64,000 bases of DNA from Paraburkholderia bryophila. GTDB lineage: Bacteria; Pseudomonadota; Gammaproteobacteria; Burkholderiales; Burkholderiaceae. How positions within the stretch are numbered: position 1 is the stretch's first letter; each line of letters starts with the position of its first letter. Location: NCBI RefSeq assembly GCF_013409255.1, contig NZ_JACCAS010000002.1, forward strand, positions 3,028,001-3,092,000, given 5' to 3'. Below, piece by piece: positions 27,408-34,668 of the stretch. Under the pieces are notes generated by a model that did not search any database, was not told the DNA's origin, and was given only the letters and a program-made list of their open reading frames with translations. A program made the translations under genes and the position numbers.

Positions 27408-28355
27408 TCAGTGCCACGCGCGCGCACCGACCAGCAGGCCGGTTTGCGTCTGCGCGTCCCACCAGATCACGCGCAGCAACGGTGCTTGTTGTGCGATCAA
27501 CAATGCCTGCACCGGATCGCTCTCGACAAAATGCGTGACGCCGCCGCGCAACGCGGCGGCGGCCTTATGAGCGGCGGCGCCGGCGGGACTTTCGTCGTGC
27601 GTGCCGGGCGTGCGCATGACCAGTTGCAGATGTCCGAAACCGTGCCGCTCCAACCACACCTCGGTGCGCGCGCGGTCCAGCTCCGGTCGCCCGGTGATGA
27701 TCGTGCGAACGCGTTGCAGATCGATAGTCGGCAGCACGTCGAACGGCAGCAGCGCGTCGCGTTCAGCGAGCGCGGCGGCCAGGTCTTCATCGTAGCGGGC
27801 GAGCGGCACGTCGGGCAGCAGAATGCCGTCGAGGTCGATCGCGTACGTCGCATATTCGTGGTCTTCCGCCATCGCGGGGGCTGCGCCGGCTTCGACGCGC
27901 GCCCAGTCGTCGCGATAACGCTCGGTGTACGCCTGGCGCTCCCACGGAAACAGCGCAAAGTAGCCGCGTGCGTCGATCGCGTAGTCGGGTTGCGTGCGGC
28001 TCAGGTCGTCCACCGCGCCGGTCAGCGTCCTGACGTCGAGGCCATGTTGCTGCAGAAACGCGATGCAGTCCGTCAGCGTGAAACCGCGTCCCGCGATGTC
28101 CTCGCATAACAGCACGCGCGAACCCGTGGGCGGGATCGGCAGCGTCGAATCCCACGCCACTGTGCGCGACTGCCGGTCGTAGCGCAAAAACGCCACCGGC
28201 GTGCCGACCGCATGCGACACCATCAACGCAAGCGGCGCACCGCCGCGCAGAATGCCGATCGCGAGCATGAAACGCTCCGCCAGCAAGGCGGGTTGCAACG
28301 ACTCGATCCAGTGATCGAGCTGTTCGTACGTCAAGGGCAAAACCGGCTTGTTCAT
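27408..28355 (-). CDS. Phosphoribosyltransferase domain fused to HAD-type phosphatase domain
   Basis: The N-terminal half (about 20-130) looks like a type I phosphoribosyltransferase, with the PRPP-binding loop VLLCEDIAGRGFTL (81-94) and acidic pair E85-D86. The C-terminal half looks like a HAD hydrolase. Motif I is D174-L-D176-G, motif II is T221-G-R, a lysine is at 264, and E278-S-D280 stands in the metal-binding motif IV position. The protein is 315 residues with no signal peptide. A fusion of PRPP chemistry with a phosphatase suggests a nucleotide-like metabolite pathway, but no substrate can be named. It is tail-to-tail with the NERD-helicase. Confidence 0.68.
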   Translation of the reverse strand: MNKPVLPLTYEQLDHWIESLQPALLAERFMLAIGILRGGAPLALMVSHAVGTPVAFLRYDRQSRTVAWDSTLPIPPTGSRVLLCEDIAGRGFTLTDCIAFLQQHGLDVRTLTGAVDDLSRTQPDYAIDARGYFALFPWERQAYTERYRDDWARVEAGAAPAMAEDHEYATYAIDLDGILLPDVPLARYDEDLAAALAERDALLPFDVLPTIDLQRVRTIITGRPELDRARTEVWLERHGFGHLQLVMRTPGTHDESPAGAAAHKAAAALRGGVTHFVESDPVQALLIAQQAPLLRVIWWDAQTQTGLLVGARAWH

Positions 28356-28502
28356 GACTCTTTGTGGGCGCTGTAGAGCGCATGTGGGACGAGCGTCTCC
28401 GAGGCGATTCGGCGTCCGGTGTCAAGCGCAGCGGCGGGGCCTCGTTTTTGAGACAGAGAATTTTGGCGATATTATGCATGCGGTTCAGAGATCGCGTGTC
28501 GG

Positions 28503-28518
28503 GGTGACGCGCGTCACC
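28503..28518. promoter_or_regulatory. Perfect 16-bp palindrome in a divergent intergenic region
   Basis: GGTGACGCGCGTCACC reads identically on both strands. It lies in the 290-bp region between the divergent PRTase-HAD gene and the molybdopterin-fold protein gene, 128 bp upstream of the latter. It may be an operator, but GC-rich palindromes are common in this genome type. Confidence 0.4.
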
Positions 28519-28645
28519 GGCAGGCGTGGCGCGACGGCGCGGCCACGGCCGGGCAGAGGGGCGGCCGGTTTCCGACCAGGAACTGAACCGGCATGGCGCC
28601 GCAGAGCGCCTCTCGCAAGAAACAGATAACGGAATAGAAAAACAG

Positions 28646-29230
28646 ATGACCAAGGCAATCGCAACGGCGCAGGGCAGAACCGCCGTCCAGAGAATCACGC
28701 AGAGCAGCGCACGCATCGGCGCATGCTGGGCGACCGGCCTGATACTCGCGCTGGCCGCATCGGGTGCGCATGCGCAACCGCCATCCGCGCCATCCGCGTC
28801 ATCGGTGCCGTTAACGCTCGACGTGACGGGCAAGATCGGCAAGACTACCGATGCTGCGCACCGCGTGTATCACTTCACGGAGGCGCAACTGCTCGCGCTG
28901 CCGGTCCACTCGATCACCACCGCCACCACATGGACGTCGCGCTCCACCTTCACAGGACCGTTGCTGGCGGATATTCTGAAGACGGTCGGCGCGACCGGCA
29001 GCGAAGTCGAGATCCATACGCTCGACGACTATACCTACAGCGTGCCGGTGTCCGACTGCGATCGCTACGGCGTGGTCGTTGCGTACAGCATGAACGGCCG
29101 GCGCCTGAAGATCAGCGACTTCGGGCCGCTGTTTCTCATCTATCCGCGCGATGCGTTTCCCGATGAACTCACGGGCGCCTCGGGCGATTCGAAATTCGTA
29201 TGGCAGATCAAGGCACTCATCGTCAAATAG
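28646..29230 (+). CDS. Exported protein with sulfite-oxidase (molybdopterin-binding) fold
   Basis: This 194-residue protein has a signal peptide ending about AHAQPPSAP. Its body resembles the oxidoreductase molybdopterin-binding domain: LTLDVTGKIG, FTEAQLLALPVHSI, FTGPLLADIL, and GPLFLIYPRDAFPDEL. It is much shorter than catalytic sulfite oxidases or MsrP. The mature part has only one cysteine, in SDCDRYG, which is not in the usual molybdenum-ligand context. It overlaps or abuts the hybrid histidine kinase gene, so it is probably a periplasmic partner of that kinase rather than an enzyme. That role is inferred. Confidence 0.72.
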   Translation: MTKAIATAQGRTAVQRITQSSARIGACWATGLILALAASGAHAQPPSAPSASSVPLTLDVTGKIGKTTDAAHRVYHFTEAQLLALPVHSITTATTWTSRSTFTGPLLADILKTVGATGSEVEIHTLDDYTYSVPVSDCDRYGVVVAYSMNGRRLKISDFGPLFLIYPRDAFPDELTGASGDSKFVWQIKALIVK

Positions 29231-31062
29231 TGCGCCGTCCGTGGCGCCGTGTTCTTTACGTGCTGATCTGGCTGACCGCGCTCGCGGCGCCGGCCGGCGC
29301 GATCGGCTACCTGCTGTATGCGAACCTGCTGAACCCGCGCACCACCGAGCAATTGACCGGCACGTACGACGGCTTCTACTGGGACGCCGCGCAACTGCAA
29401 ATCGCCTACGCTCGTTTCGAGAACCAGTTGCTCCTGTATCAATCGGGTGTCGACGACGACTATCAGCGGCTGGTGCTGCGCTATCAGTTGCTGCAATCGA
29501 AGCTGCACGTGATGGCCGGCTCGACGCGCCGGCTGACCACGCAACTGACACTGCTGCAACGCCAGCTCGACGAAATCAGGTCGCTCGATCGTGTGCTCGC
29601 CGACTTTCAGCCTGAAGTCGAGGCGTTGCAGACGGACCGCACTCAAGCCAATCAGATCGTCGCCGAATTGCGCGAGCATTGGAACGAGGTCAACGATCTC
29701 GCACTGAGCCGGCGCTTCGCCGACGTCGCCGATCGCGAAGCGATGAACCGCGATTTCATCGACAAACGCCGCATGCTGTTCGCCGGTGGGATGTTGCTGC
29801 TGTTGCTGTCGGCGGCCGCGACGCTGTTGCTGGTGCTCAACGGCCGGCGCCGCACGCGTCTGATGCATCAGCAGCACGCGGCGCTCGAGGCGGAACATCA
29901 GGCGAGCCGCGCGGCGCGCGAGGCGAGTCTCGCGAAAGACGCGTTCCTCGGCATGATCAGCCACGAACTGCGCACGCCGCTGCATGCGATCGTTTCCTCG
30001 ATCGAACTGCTGGGCTTCAACTATCACTCCGAGGCCGACCGTAAGGTGATCAAGCGGCTCGAAACCGCGGGACGGCATCTCGAAGCGCAGATGAAAGACC
30101 TCACCGACTACGCGCGCCTGGGCGCCGGCAAGCTCGAATTGCGTCATGAGCATTTCGAGCCGCGCGAGCTGCTGGCGTCGATTATCGACGAGCATGCCAT
30201 GTCGGCCGAGGCGCGCGGCCTGCGGCTCGAAAGCGAGGTGAGCGGCATGAGCGGTCTGGTCGATTCCGATCCGCACCGCATCCGCCAGATCGTCAACAAC
30301 CTGGTCACCAACGCGATCCGCTATACCGAGAGCGGCACCGTGCGCGTGCAATTGAAACGGCGGCCGGCGGTGCTGGTCTTCGTCGTCTGCGATACCGGGC
30401 CGGGCGTGCCGCAAGCGCAGATTCCGCTGATCTTCCAGGAGTTCACGCAACTGGACGGCTCGCGCACGCGTCGCTTCGAAGGGGCGGGCATGGGGCTGAC
30501 CATCGTGCAAGGGCTGGTGAAACTGTTCGGCGGCACGGTCGACGTGGCGAGCACGGTCGGCGAGGGCACTACTTTCACCGTGACGATTCCGGTCACGGCG
30601 GTTGCCGCGGCCGAGCCGCCGGGCGTGCCGGCGCACACCGAGCCGGGCGGCGCGCATCCCTGCGTGCTGATCGTCGACGACAACCGGCTGATTCGCGAGT
30701 CGCTCAGCGAAATGGTCGCGCATATGGGGTTCGACGCGCACGCGGTCGGCAACGCCGACGCCGCGCTCGCCTGGCTCGACGCACGCCGCTGCGACGTGGT
30801 GCTGCTCGATCTGCATATGCCGGAGCGCGACGGCTACACGTTTCTGGCGGACTTCGCGGGGAGGAGCGGACCGTCGTCGGGGGTGCCGGTGATCGTGGTC
30901 AGCGCGTATGCGCCGGAGCCGGAAGAAAGGGGAAAAGCGGGAGAAGAAGCGGGGGGAGAAGCCGGTGTGCAACCGTTCTTCGAAGCGTTATTAAAGCCAG
31001 TACATTACGAAGATCTGCGCCACGCGTTGCAGCGTGCGTTGGCGTCGCGGCATATGGTGTGA
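29200..31062 (+). CDS. Hybrid sensor histidine kinase with C-terminal receiver domain
   Basis: This 620-residue membrane kinase has a first helix at about 18-40, a periplasmic sensor of about 150 residues, and a second helix near 195-215. The catalytic parts follow: H255 in SHELRTPLHA, the N box NNLVTNAIRY, VCDTGPGVP and GAGMGLTIV. The receiver domain has phospho-acceptor D537 in LLDLHMP. The ATG at 29200 lies inside the end of the preceding gene. An in-frame GTG at 29230 overlaps that gene's stop by one base and is an equally plausible start. The receiver carries a Glu/Gly/Lys-rich insertion after VIVVSAYAPEPEE. Confidence 0.9.
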   Translation: MADQGTHRQIVRRPWRRVLYVLIWLTALAAPAGAIGYLLYANLLNPRTTEQLTGTYDGFYWDAAQLQIAYARFENQLLLYQSGVDDDYQRLVLRYQLLQSKLHVMAGSTRRLTTQLTLLQRQLDEIRSLDRVLADFQPEVEALQTDRTQANQIVAELREHWNEVNDLALSRRFADVADREAMNRDFIDKRRMLFAGGMLLLLLSAAATLLLVLNGRRRTRLMHQQHAALEAEHQASRAAREASLAKDAFLGMISHELRTPLHAIVSSIELLGFNYHSEADRKVIKRLETAGRHLEAQMKDLTDYARLGAGKLELRHEHFEPRELLASIIDEHAMSAEARGLRLESEVSGMSGLVDSDPHRIRQIVNNLVTNAIRYTESGTVRVQLKRRPAVLVFVVCDTGPGVPQAQIPLIFQEFTQLDGSRTRRFEGAGMGLTIVQGLVKLFGGTVDVASTVGEGTTFTVTIPVTAVAAAEPPGVPAHTEPGGAHPCVLIVDDNRLIRESLSEMVAHMGFDAHAVGNADAALAWLDARRCDVVLLDLHMPERDGYTFLADFAGRSGPSSGVPVIVVSAYAPEPEERGKAGEEAGGEAGVQPFFEALLKPVHYEDLRHALQRALASRHMV

Positions 31063-31152
31063 AGCGGCGCTGCCGGGGCGCGAAGTGGCGGTGGGCATCA
31101 ACCTGAGCGCGCACCTTCAGCCGGCCGGCGGCGCTTTCAGCGCTACGGGCGG

Positions 31153-32007
31153 TTACGGACGGTTAAGCCGCTTGGACAGATCGGCGACCAGGATCGCCAT
31201 GCGCGCGGGCTTTTCGTAGCACGCGACGTCGTAATTGCGGATCACCTGGCTGATCTCCGATTCGCTGGCCTTGCCGGTCAGCAACTCGCCGGTCAGCACG
31301 AAGATCGGCGCGTCCGGATTTTCCGACGCGCGTATCGCGCGAATCGCCGCCGCCGAAGTCTGCGAGCCGAACAGCCAGTCGATCACCACGCCGTCGAACA
31401 CCTGCGTTTGCAGTTGCTCGGTGAACGCCGCGAGTCCGTAGATCGCGACCGCCGTGAAGCCGCTGCGCTCCAGATAGTCGCGCAGGTTGTCGGCGCTGGC
31501 CTGATCGTCGTCGACCACCGCGATGGCCGGTTTGTCGGTCTCGGCGCGGCGCGGATAGATCTCGATCTTGTGGACTTCGTACGCGCTTTGATACAGCGTG
31601 CCGTCGTGCCGCGCCACGCGCCATTGGCCGAGCCGCGAATAAGCGACGAATTCCGGACGGCTGCCCGCTTCGAGCGCGGCGCCCACCCAGGCGGTGCACG
31701 CCAGTTCGATCGCGCCGATGCTGAAGAGGGCTTCCTGGGCGATCGCGCCGACCATGCCCGGATCGAGCGATTGCGCGCCGAACAGTTGCGCGGCCGGTTC
31801 GCCGTACACCTCGGCGACCTTCTTGATCTGCGACAAGGTCCAGGGACTGTTGCCGCGCAGCTTGCGGTGCCCCTGGGAAAAACTCAGATCGAGAATCCGG
31901 CACAGCTCCGTGGTTTGTTGGCGCTTGCCGATTCCGTGACGGCTCATCAACTCGCGCACGCGCTCGGCGACTGCGATGGAGTCAGGTGAGTGTGTTTCGT
32001 TGGCCAT
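31153..32007 (-). CDS. BetR-domain response regulator (N-terminal HTH, C-terminal receiver)
   Basis: This 284-residue regulator has reversed domain order. The N-terminus (about 10-80) resembles the BetR helix-turn-helix domain (RVRELMSRHGIGKRQQTTEL, then LSFSQGHRKLRG). A central region of unknown fold follows, then a receiver at about 160-284 with D166-168, phospho-acceptor D210 in VVIDWLFG, and lysine in CYEKPA. The ATG at 32007 is favoured; upstream in-frame starts run into a perfect palindrome. It is tail-to-tail with the hybrid kinase, its likely partner. Confidence 0.8.
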   Translation of the reverse strand: MANETHSPDSIAVAERVRELMSRHGIGKRQQTTELCRILDLSFSQGHRKLRGNSPWTLSQIKKVAEVYGEPAAQLFGAQSLDPGMVGAIAQEALFSIGAIELACTAWVGAALEAGSRPEFVAYSRLGQWRVARHDGTLYQSAYEVHKIEIYPRRAETDKPAIAVVDDDQASADNLRDYLERSGFTAVAIYGLAAFTEQLQTQVFDGVVIDWLFGSQTSAAAIRAIRASENPDAPIFVLTGELLTGKASESEISQVIRNYDVACYEKPARMAILVADLSKRLNRP

Positions 32008-32067
32008 ACTGCGTGAGAATCCCCGTCTTGAAGGGTGCTGTGGAGTGCGGCCCGACAGGTGCAAGGT

Positions 32068-32094
32068 GTCCATGCACATTCAATGTGCATGGAC
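32068..32094. promoter_or_regulatory. Perfect 27-bp palindrome upstream of the BetR-type regulator
   Basis: GTCCATGCACATT (32068-32080) and AATGTGCATGGAC (32082-32094) are exact inverted arms around a single C at 32081. The element is 61 bp upstream of the regulator ATG. Thirteen-base perfect arms are most unlikely by chance, so it is a strong operator candidate, perhaps for autoregulation. Confidence 0.75.
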
Positions 32095-32425
32095 CCGTCC
32101 ACTTGAGGGACAGCAAATGTACCGTAAAAAGTTTCGCGGTCTGTGTTTTTGTGTGGCTGCCGTAAGGTCCGTCTGCGCGCGAGTCGAAACGGATCGGTAC
32201 AACGGCTGTTTATGCAATATGAATCAAGTTCATTTTACCGATTAAACCGTTCCGCATCCGTAGAGAAATAACTCGGGTACCTCTTTGGGCGCGGCATTGG
32301 CGTGATCTGAAGGTGATACACGGGACAAAACTCGCGTGGCCGCGTCCGGTGCGCCGGGACCGGTACGCGCGCCACTTCTCGCCAATTTATGCCAACTTGC
32401 GCCGCACGGGCAGCTTCCCGCTAAT
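32095..32425. other. AT-richer gap between regulator and hipA
   Basis: This 331-bp region is visibly less GC-rich than the surroundings at 32100-32320. It holds the short inverted pair ATGAA (32219-32223)/TTCAT (32229-32233) and one copy of a 17-bp repeat (32375-32391). I see no supported gene. It should contain the promoter of the BetR-type regulator. Confidence 0.5.
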
Positions 32426-32430
32426 TTATG
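32375..32430. repeat. Pair of 17-bp direct repeats at the 3' end of hipA
   Basis: CTTCTCGCCAATTTATG (32375-32391) and CTTCCCGCTAATTTATG (32414-32430) agree at 15 of 17 positions and start 39 bp apart. The second overlaps the hipA stop codon. They slightly resemble the CGCCAAATAT operator cores upstream of hipB. Confidence 0.6.
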
Positions 32431-33766
32431 TCGCCGACATTTTCTCGAGCTTGGCTGCCGAGCTTTTCAGGCCTTTGAAAATCCGTTCGGCGACCTTGGC
32501 GGGAAAGCGCTCGGGCAATTCGGCCGAGACCCGCTCGATCACCTCCGGCGTCTGCGCGATCAGGCGCTGGATCAGCGGTTCGGCGTCGGCGCCGTACGAG
32601 CATTTCAGCGCCATGGTGTTGAAGTGGCGTCGCTGCACGTCGCGAAAGGCGTCGTGTTTGTTGCGCGACCACATGGCCATGGCGAGCCTGGCCTTGTACC
32701 AGGACCACTGATTCGGGCCGCTGCCTTCCACCGGCCAGATCGACATCACGTCGTAAAGCGGCGTCAGACGGTACTGGCCGCCTGCCAGCAGGCGAATGCT
32801 GAAGTTCTTGGCGTGGCCGTCCGGGGCGGCCAGCATCCAGAACAGAATCTGGCTGGCGAGCAGCGTTTCGATGTCCTGCGAAGGCGTGACCGATTGCTGC
32901 AGGATTCGCGCGAGCTCGAGCACGCCCGGGCCGCCGTCGTTTTCGTACTTGCGATGCGACGGCAAGCCGTAGACCTGGCAAAAGTCTTCCTGCGGTAGCC
33001 GCAGCAGCCATTGCCCGCTCGAATGCGGTTGGCGGTCGAAGCGTTCGACGCTCAGCACCCGCTGCTTGCCGAACGTCATGATTTCCGTGTTCGCGACCGG
33101 TAGTCCGTAGGCGCGCAGAATCCGCAAACAGAGCCATTCGTTTTCCACCGACGTGGTGAGATCGGCGAGCTTGTTGCCGACCAGTCCGAGCGGCAGCTTG
33201 AAAATGTGCGTGGTGGGCGTGGCGCCGTGCGGGCGCTGCCATTTGCCGTCGTGCCAGAGCAGGGCGGTTTTTTCCTGCGCGCCGGCGAGCGAGATGCGGA
33301 AGTCGTCGGTTTCGTCGGCGGCGCCGGGCGCGGGGTTGCTCACCGTGCGCGCCAGCATGGCCTCGATCTCGGCGTCCGACAACGGCGTGCCCTCGATCCG
33401 GTCGACGCCGGCGGGCGTGTCGTCTTCGGCGAGCAGTTGGACCGCGCCCACGCAATCGCGGCCGATGGCTTGCAGCAGGTCGAAGGCGTCCAGCGTGTCG
33501 GTTCGATAGCGCTGGGCGATCCGCTTTCTGATTGCCTCGCTGTCGGGCAACAGGTTGTCGAAATAGTTGAGGACGCGCGGGCCTTTGAGCGACAGATTGC
33601 CGGGCAGGAACAGCAGCGACAACGACAACGGGCGGCCGGCGGGCGAGGCGACCCACGCGGGGTCGTACTCGAACTCCATCGGGCCGCGCGTGGGCAGGCG
33701 CCAGACGCCGACCCGCTCGCCATTGGCCCACACGGACAACGCGCGTGAATAGGTTCGACGGCCCAT
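32426..33766 (-). CDS. hipA: HipA toxin, serine/threonine kinase of a type II toxin-antitoxin system
   Basis: HipA kinases phosphorylate glutamyl-tRNA synthetase in E. coli and cause growth arrest. Here all key residues are visible in 446 aa: the autophosphorylated serine and P-loop S159-L-A-G-A-Q-E-K, ATP lysine K190 in THIFK, ERFDR at 241-245, catalytic D316 with DGHAKN, and metal-binding D339 in LYDV. The toxin therefore looks active. The ATG at 33766 lies 2 bp after the hipB stop, so the pair is translationally coupled with antitoxin first. An extra 28-residue upstream frame is discarded. Confidence 0.93.
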   Translation of the reverse strand: MGRRTYSRALSVWANGERVGVWRLPTRGPMEFEYDPAWVASPAGRPLSLSLLFLPGNLSLKGPRVLNYFDNLLPDSEAIRKRIAQRYRTDTLDAFDLLQAIGRDCVGAVQLLAEDDTPAGVDRIEGTPLSDAEIEAMLARTVSNPAPGAADETDDFRISLAGAQEKTALLWHDGKWQRPHGATPTTHIFKLPLGLVGNKLADLTTSVENEWLCLRILRAYGLPVANTEIMTFGKQRVLSVERFDRQPHSSGQWLLRLPQEDFCQVYGLPSHRKYENDGGPGVLELARILQQSVTPSQDIETLLASQILFWMLAAPDGHAKNFSIRLLAGGQYRLTPLYDVMSIWPVEGSGPNQWSWYKARLAMAMWSRNKHDAFRDVQRRHFNTMALKCSYGADAEPLIQRLIAQTPEVIERVSAELPERFPAKVAERIFKGLKSSAAKLEKMSAT

Positions 33767-33768
33767 GC

Positions 33769-34023
33769 TCACCACTCGATCAGCGGCACCGGCTCGACCG
33801 CCGGTGGGGTTTTGTCGCTGAGTTGCAATTGCAGGCCATAGACGCCGCATAGCGCCAGCAATTGCTCGAGGGTGAGCGCGGCGGCGTCGGTTTCCAATGC
33901 CGAGAGGCGGCTTTGGCTGATGCCGACGCGCGCCGCCGCTTCAGCCTGCGTGAGGCCGGCTTGCCGCCGGCTGGCGGCAAGCAGTTGGGCCATCTGGTCC
34001 GGTTTGGCGATGAAATGGAGCAT
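33769..34023 (-). CDS. hipB: HipB-type antitoxin, XRE-family DNA-binding protein
   Basis: This 84-residue Cro/C1-type helix-turn-helix protein (motif at about 13-66, with GLTQAEAAARVGISQSRLSA) should neutralise HipA and repress the operon as a dimer. The C-terminal tail KTPPAVEPVPLIEW is hydrophobic at its end, as in E. coli HipB where the C-terminal Trp packs against HipA. It immediately precedes hipA. The upstream DNA carries an array of near-palindromic repeats that overlaps the promoter, giving strong autoregulation. Confidence 0.9.
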   Translation of the reverse strand: MLHFIAKPDQMAQLLAASRRQAGLTQAEAAARVGISQSRLSALETDAAALTLEQLLALCGVYGLQLQLSDKTPPAVEPVPLIEW

Positions 34024-34037
34024 GGCAAATTATCCGC

Positions 34038-34155
34038 GAGACGAATAAATGCAGTTTATGCGTCTCATGGATATTTGGCAAATATGCGTGAGACGAATAT
34101 TCGCCAAATATCTGTTTAACGAATAAAATCCAAATATCTGTCTGGCAAATAAACG
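34038..34155 (-). promoter_or_regulatory. 26-bp tandem operator array with embedded hipBA promoter
   Basis: Near-palindromic 15-mers recur at exact 26-bp steps: ATAAATGCAGTTTAT (34045-34059), ATATTTGGCAAATAT (34071-34085), ATATTCGCCAAATAT (34097-34111) and ATAAAATCCAAATAT (34123-34137). ACGAATA-like heptamers keep the same phase at 34041, 34067, 34093, 34119 and 34145. The sequence is much AT-richer than its surroundings. A promoter reading toward hipB lies inside: TTGCCA (34081-34076) and TAAACT (34058-34053) with a 17-bp spacer. HipB dimers bound along one face would block it. Confidence 0.8.
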
Positions 34156-34277
34156 TCGCGTGCGGCAAATCCCCTATCTCATTCGCAGAGGCCGACCGCT
34201 CAACCGGGCATCGGCGTCATGATCGGGCCCGTTTTCTGCTGGGAGCGTTTCACCGACCTTTGCGATACGGAGCTGAC

Positions 34278-34562
34278 ATGATGAATCGAACCCACGCCCC
34301 GCGACTCACCGCCGCTCGACTCTACGCCCTGTGCGCCGCCGGACTTTTGGCCGTCGCGGCCGCCGCCCCGGCGAACGCCGCCAGCCGCGACGAACAGAGC
34401 AAGGCCTGTCGCGGCGATGCGATGCATTTCTGCGCCGCCGAGATTCCCAACGAAGACAAGATCACCGCCTGCATGAAGCAGCACGTCGACGAACTCAGCC
34501 CGGCCTGCCGCGCGATGTTCAAGGGCGGCAAGAAGGGCGGCGCGAAAGACACCACGCAGTGA
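34278..34562 (+). CDS. Exported Cys-rich repeat protein (PF00839-like)
   Basis: This 94-residue protein has a signal peptide of about 35 residues ending near ANAASRDEQ. The mature part has four cysteines in the pattern C...HFC...ACMKQH...LSPACRAMF, like a single Cys-rich (Golgi apparatus protein 1/FGFR) repeat found in many proteobacterial small exported proteins. A basic Gly/Lys tail follows. GGAG is at 34269-34272; the start is one of two adjacent ATGs (34278 or 34281). Function unknown; it should be disulfide-bonded in the periplasm. Confidence 0.78.
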   Translation: MMNRTHAPRLTAARLYALCAAGLLAVAAAAPANAASRDEQSKACRGDAMHFCAAEIPNEDKITACMKQHVDELSPACRAMFKGGKKGGAKDTTQ

Positions 34563-34668
34563 CGCCGAGGCGTTGCGGCGGCAACCCTTTGCCACGCGCA
34601 CGCGATCCGTCCCCACCGCGCACCGGGGCATCGTAGAATCGTTCGTTCTCGATTCCCGGAGCCGCCGC

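Noticed and set aside
28646..29230. Catalytic sulfite oxidase or MsrP
   Set aside because: Too short, and the single mature cysteine is not in the molybdenum-ligand setting. No MsrQ-type heme partner is nearby.
32219..32233. Small inverted repeat ATGAA/TTCAT as an operator
   Set aside because: Only 5-bp arms in AT-rich DNA, so chance occurrence is likely.
34038..34167. CRISPR array
   Set aside because: The 26-bp units are contiguous and near-palindromic, without unique spacers, and no cas genes are present. They fit operators.
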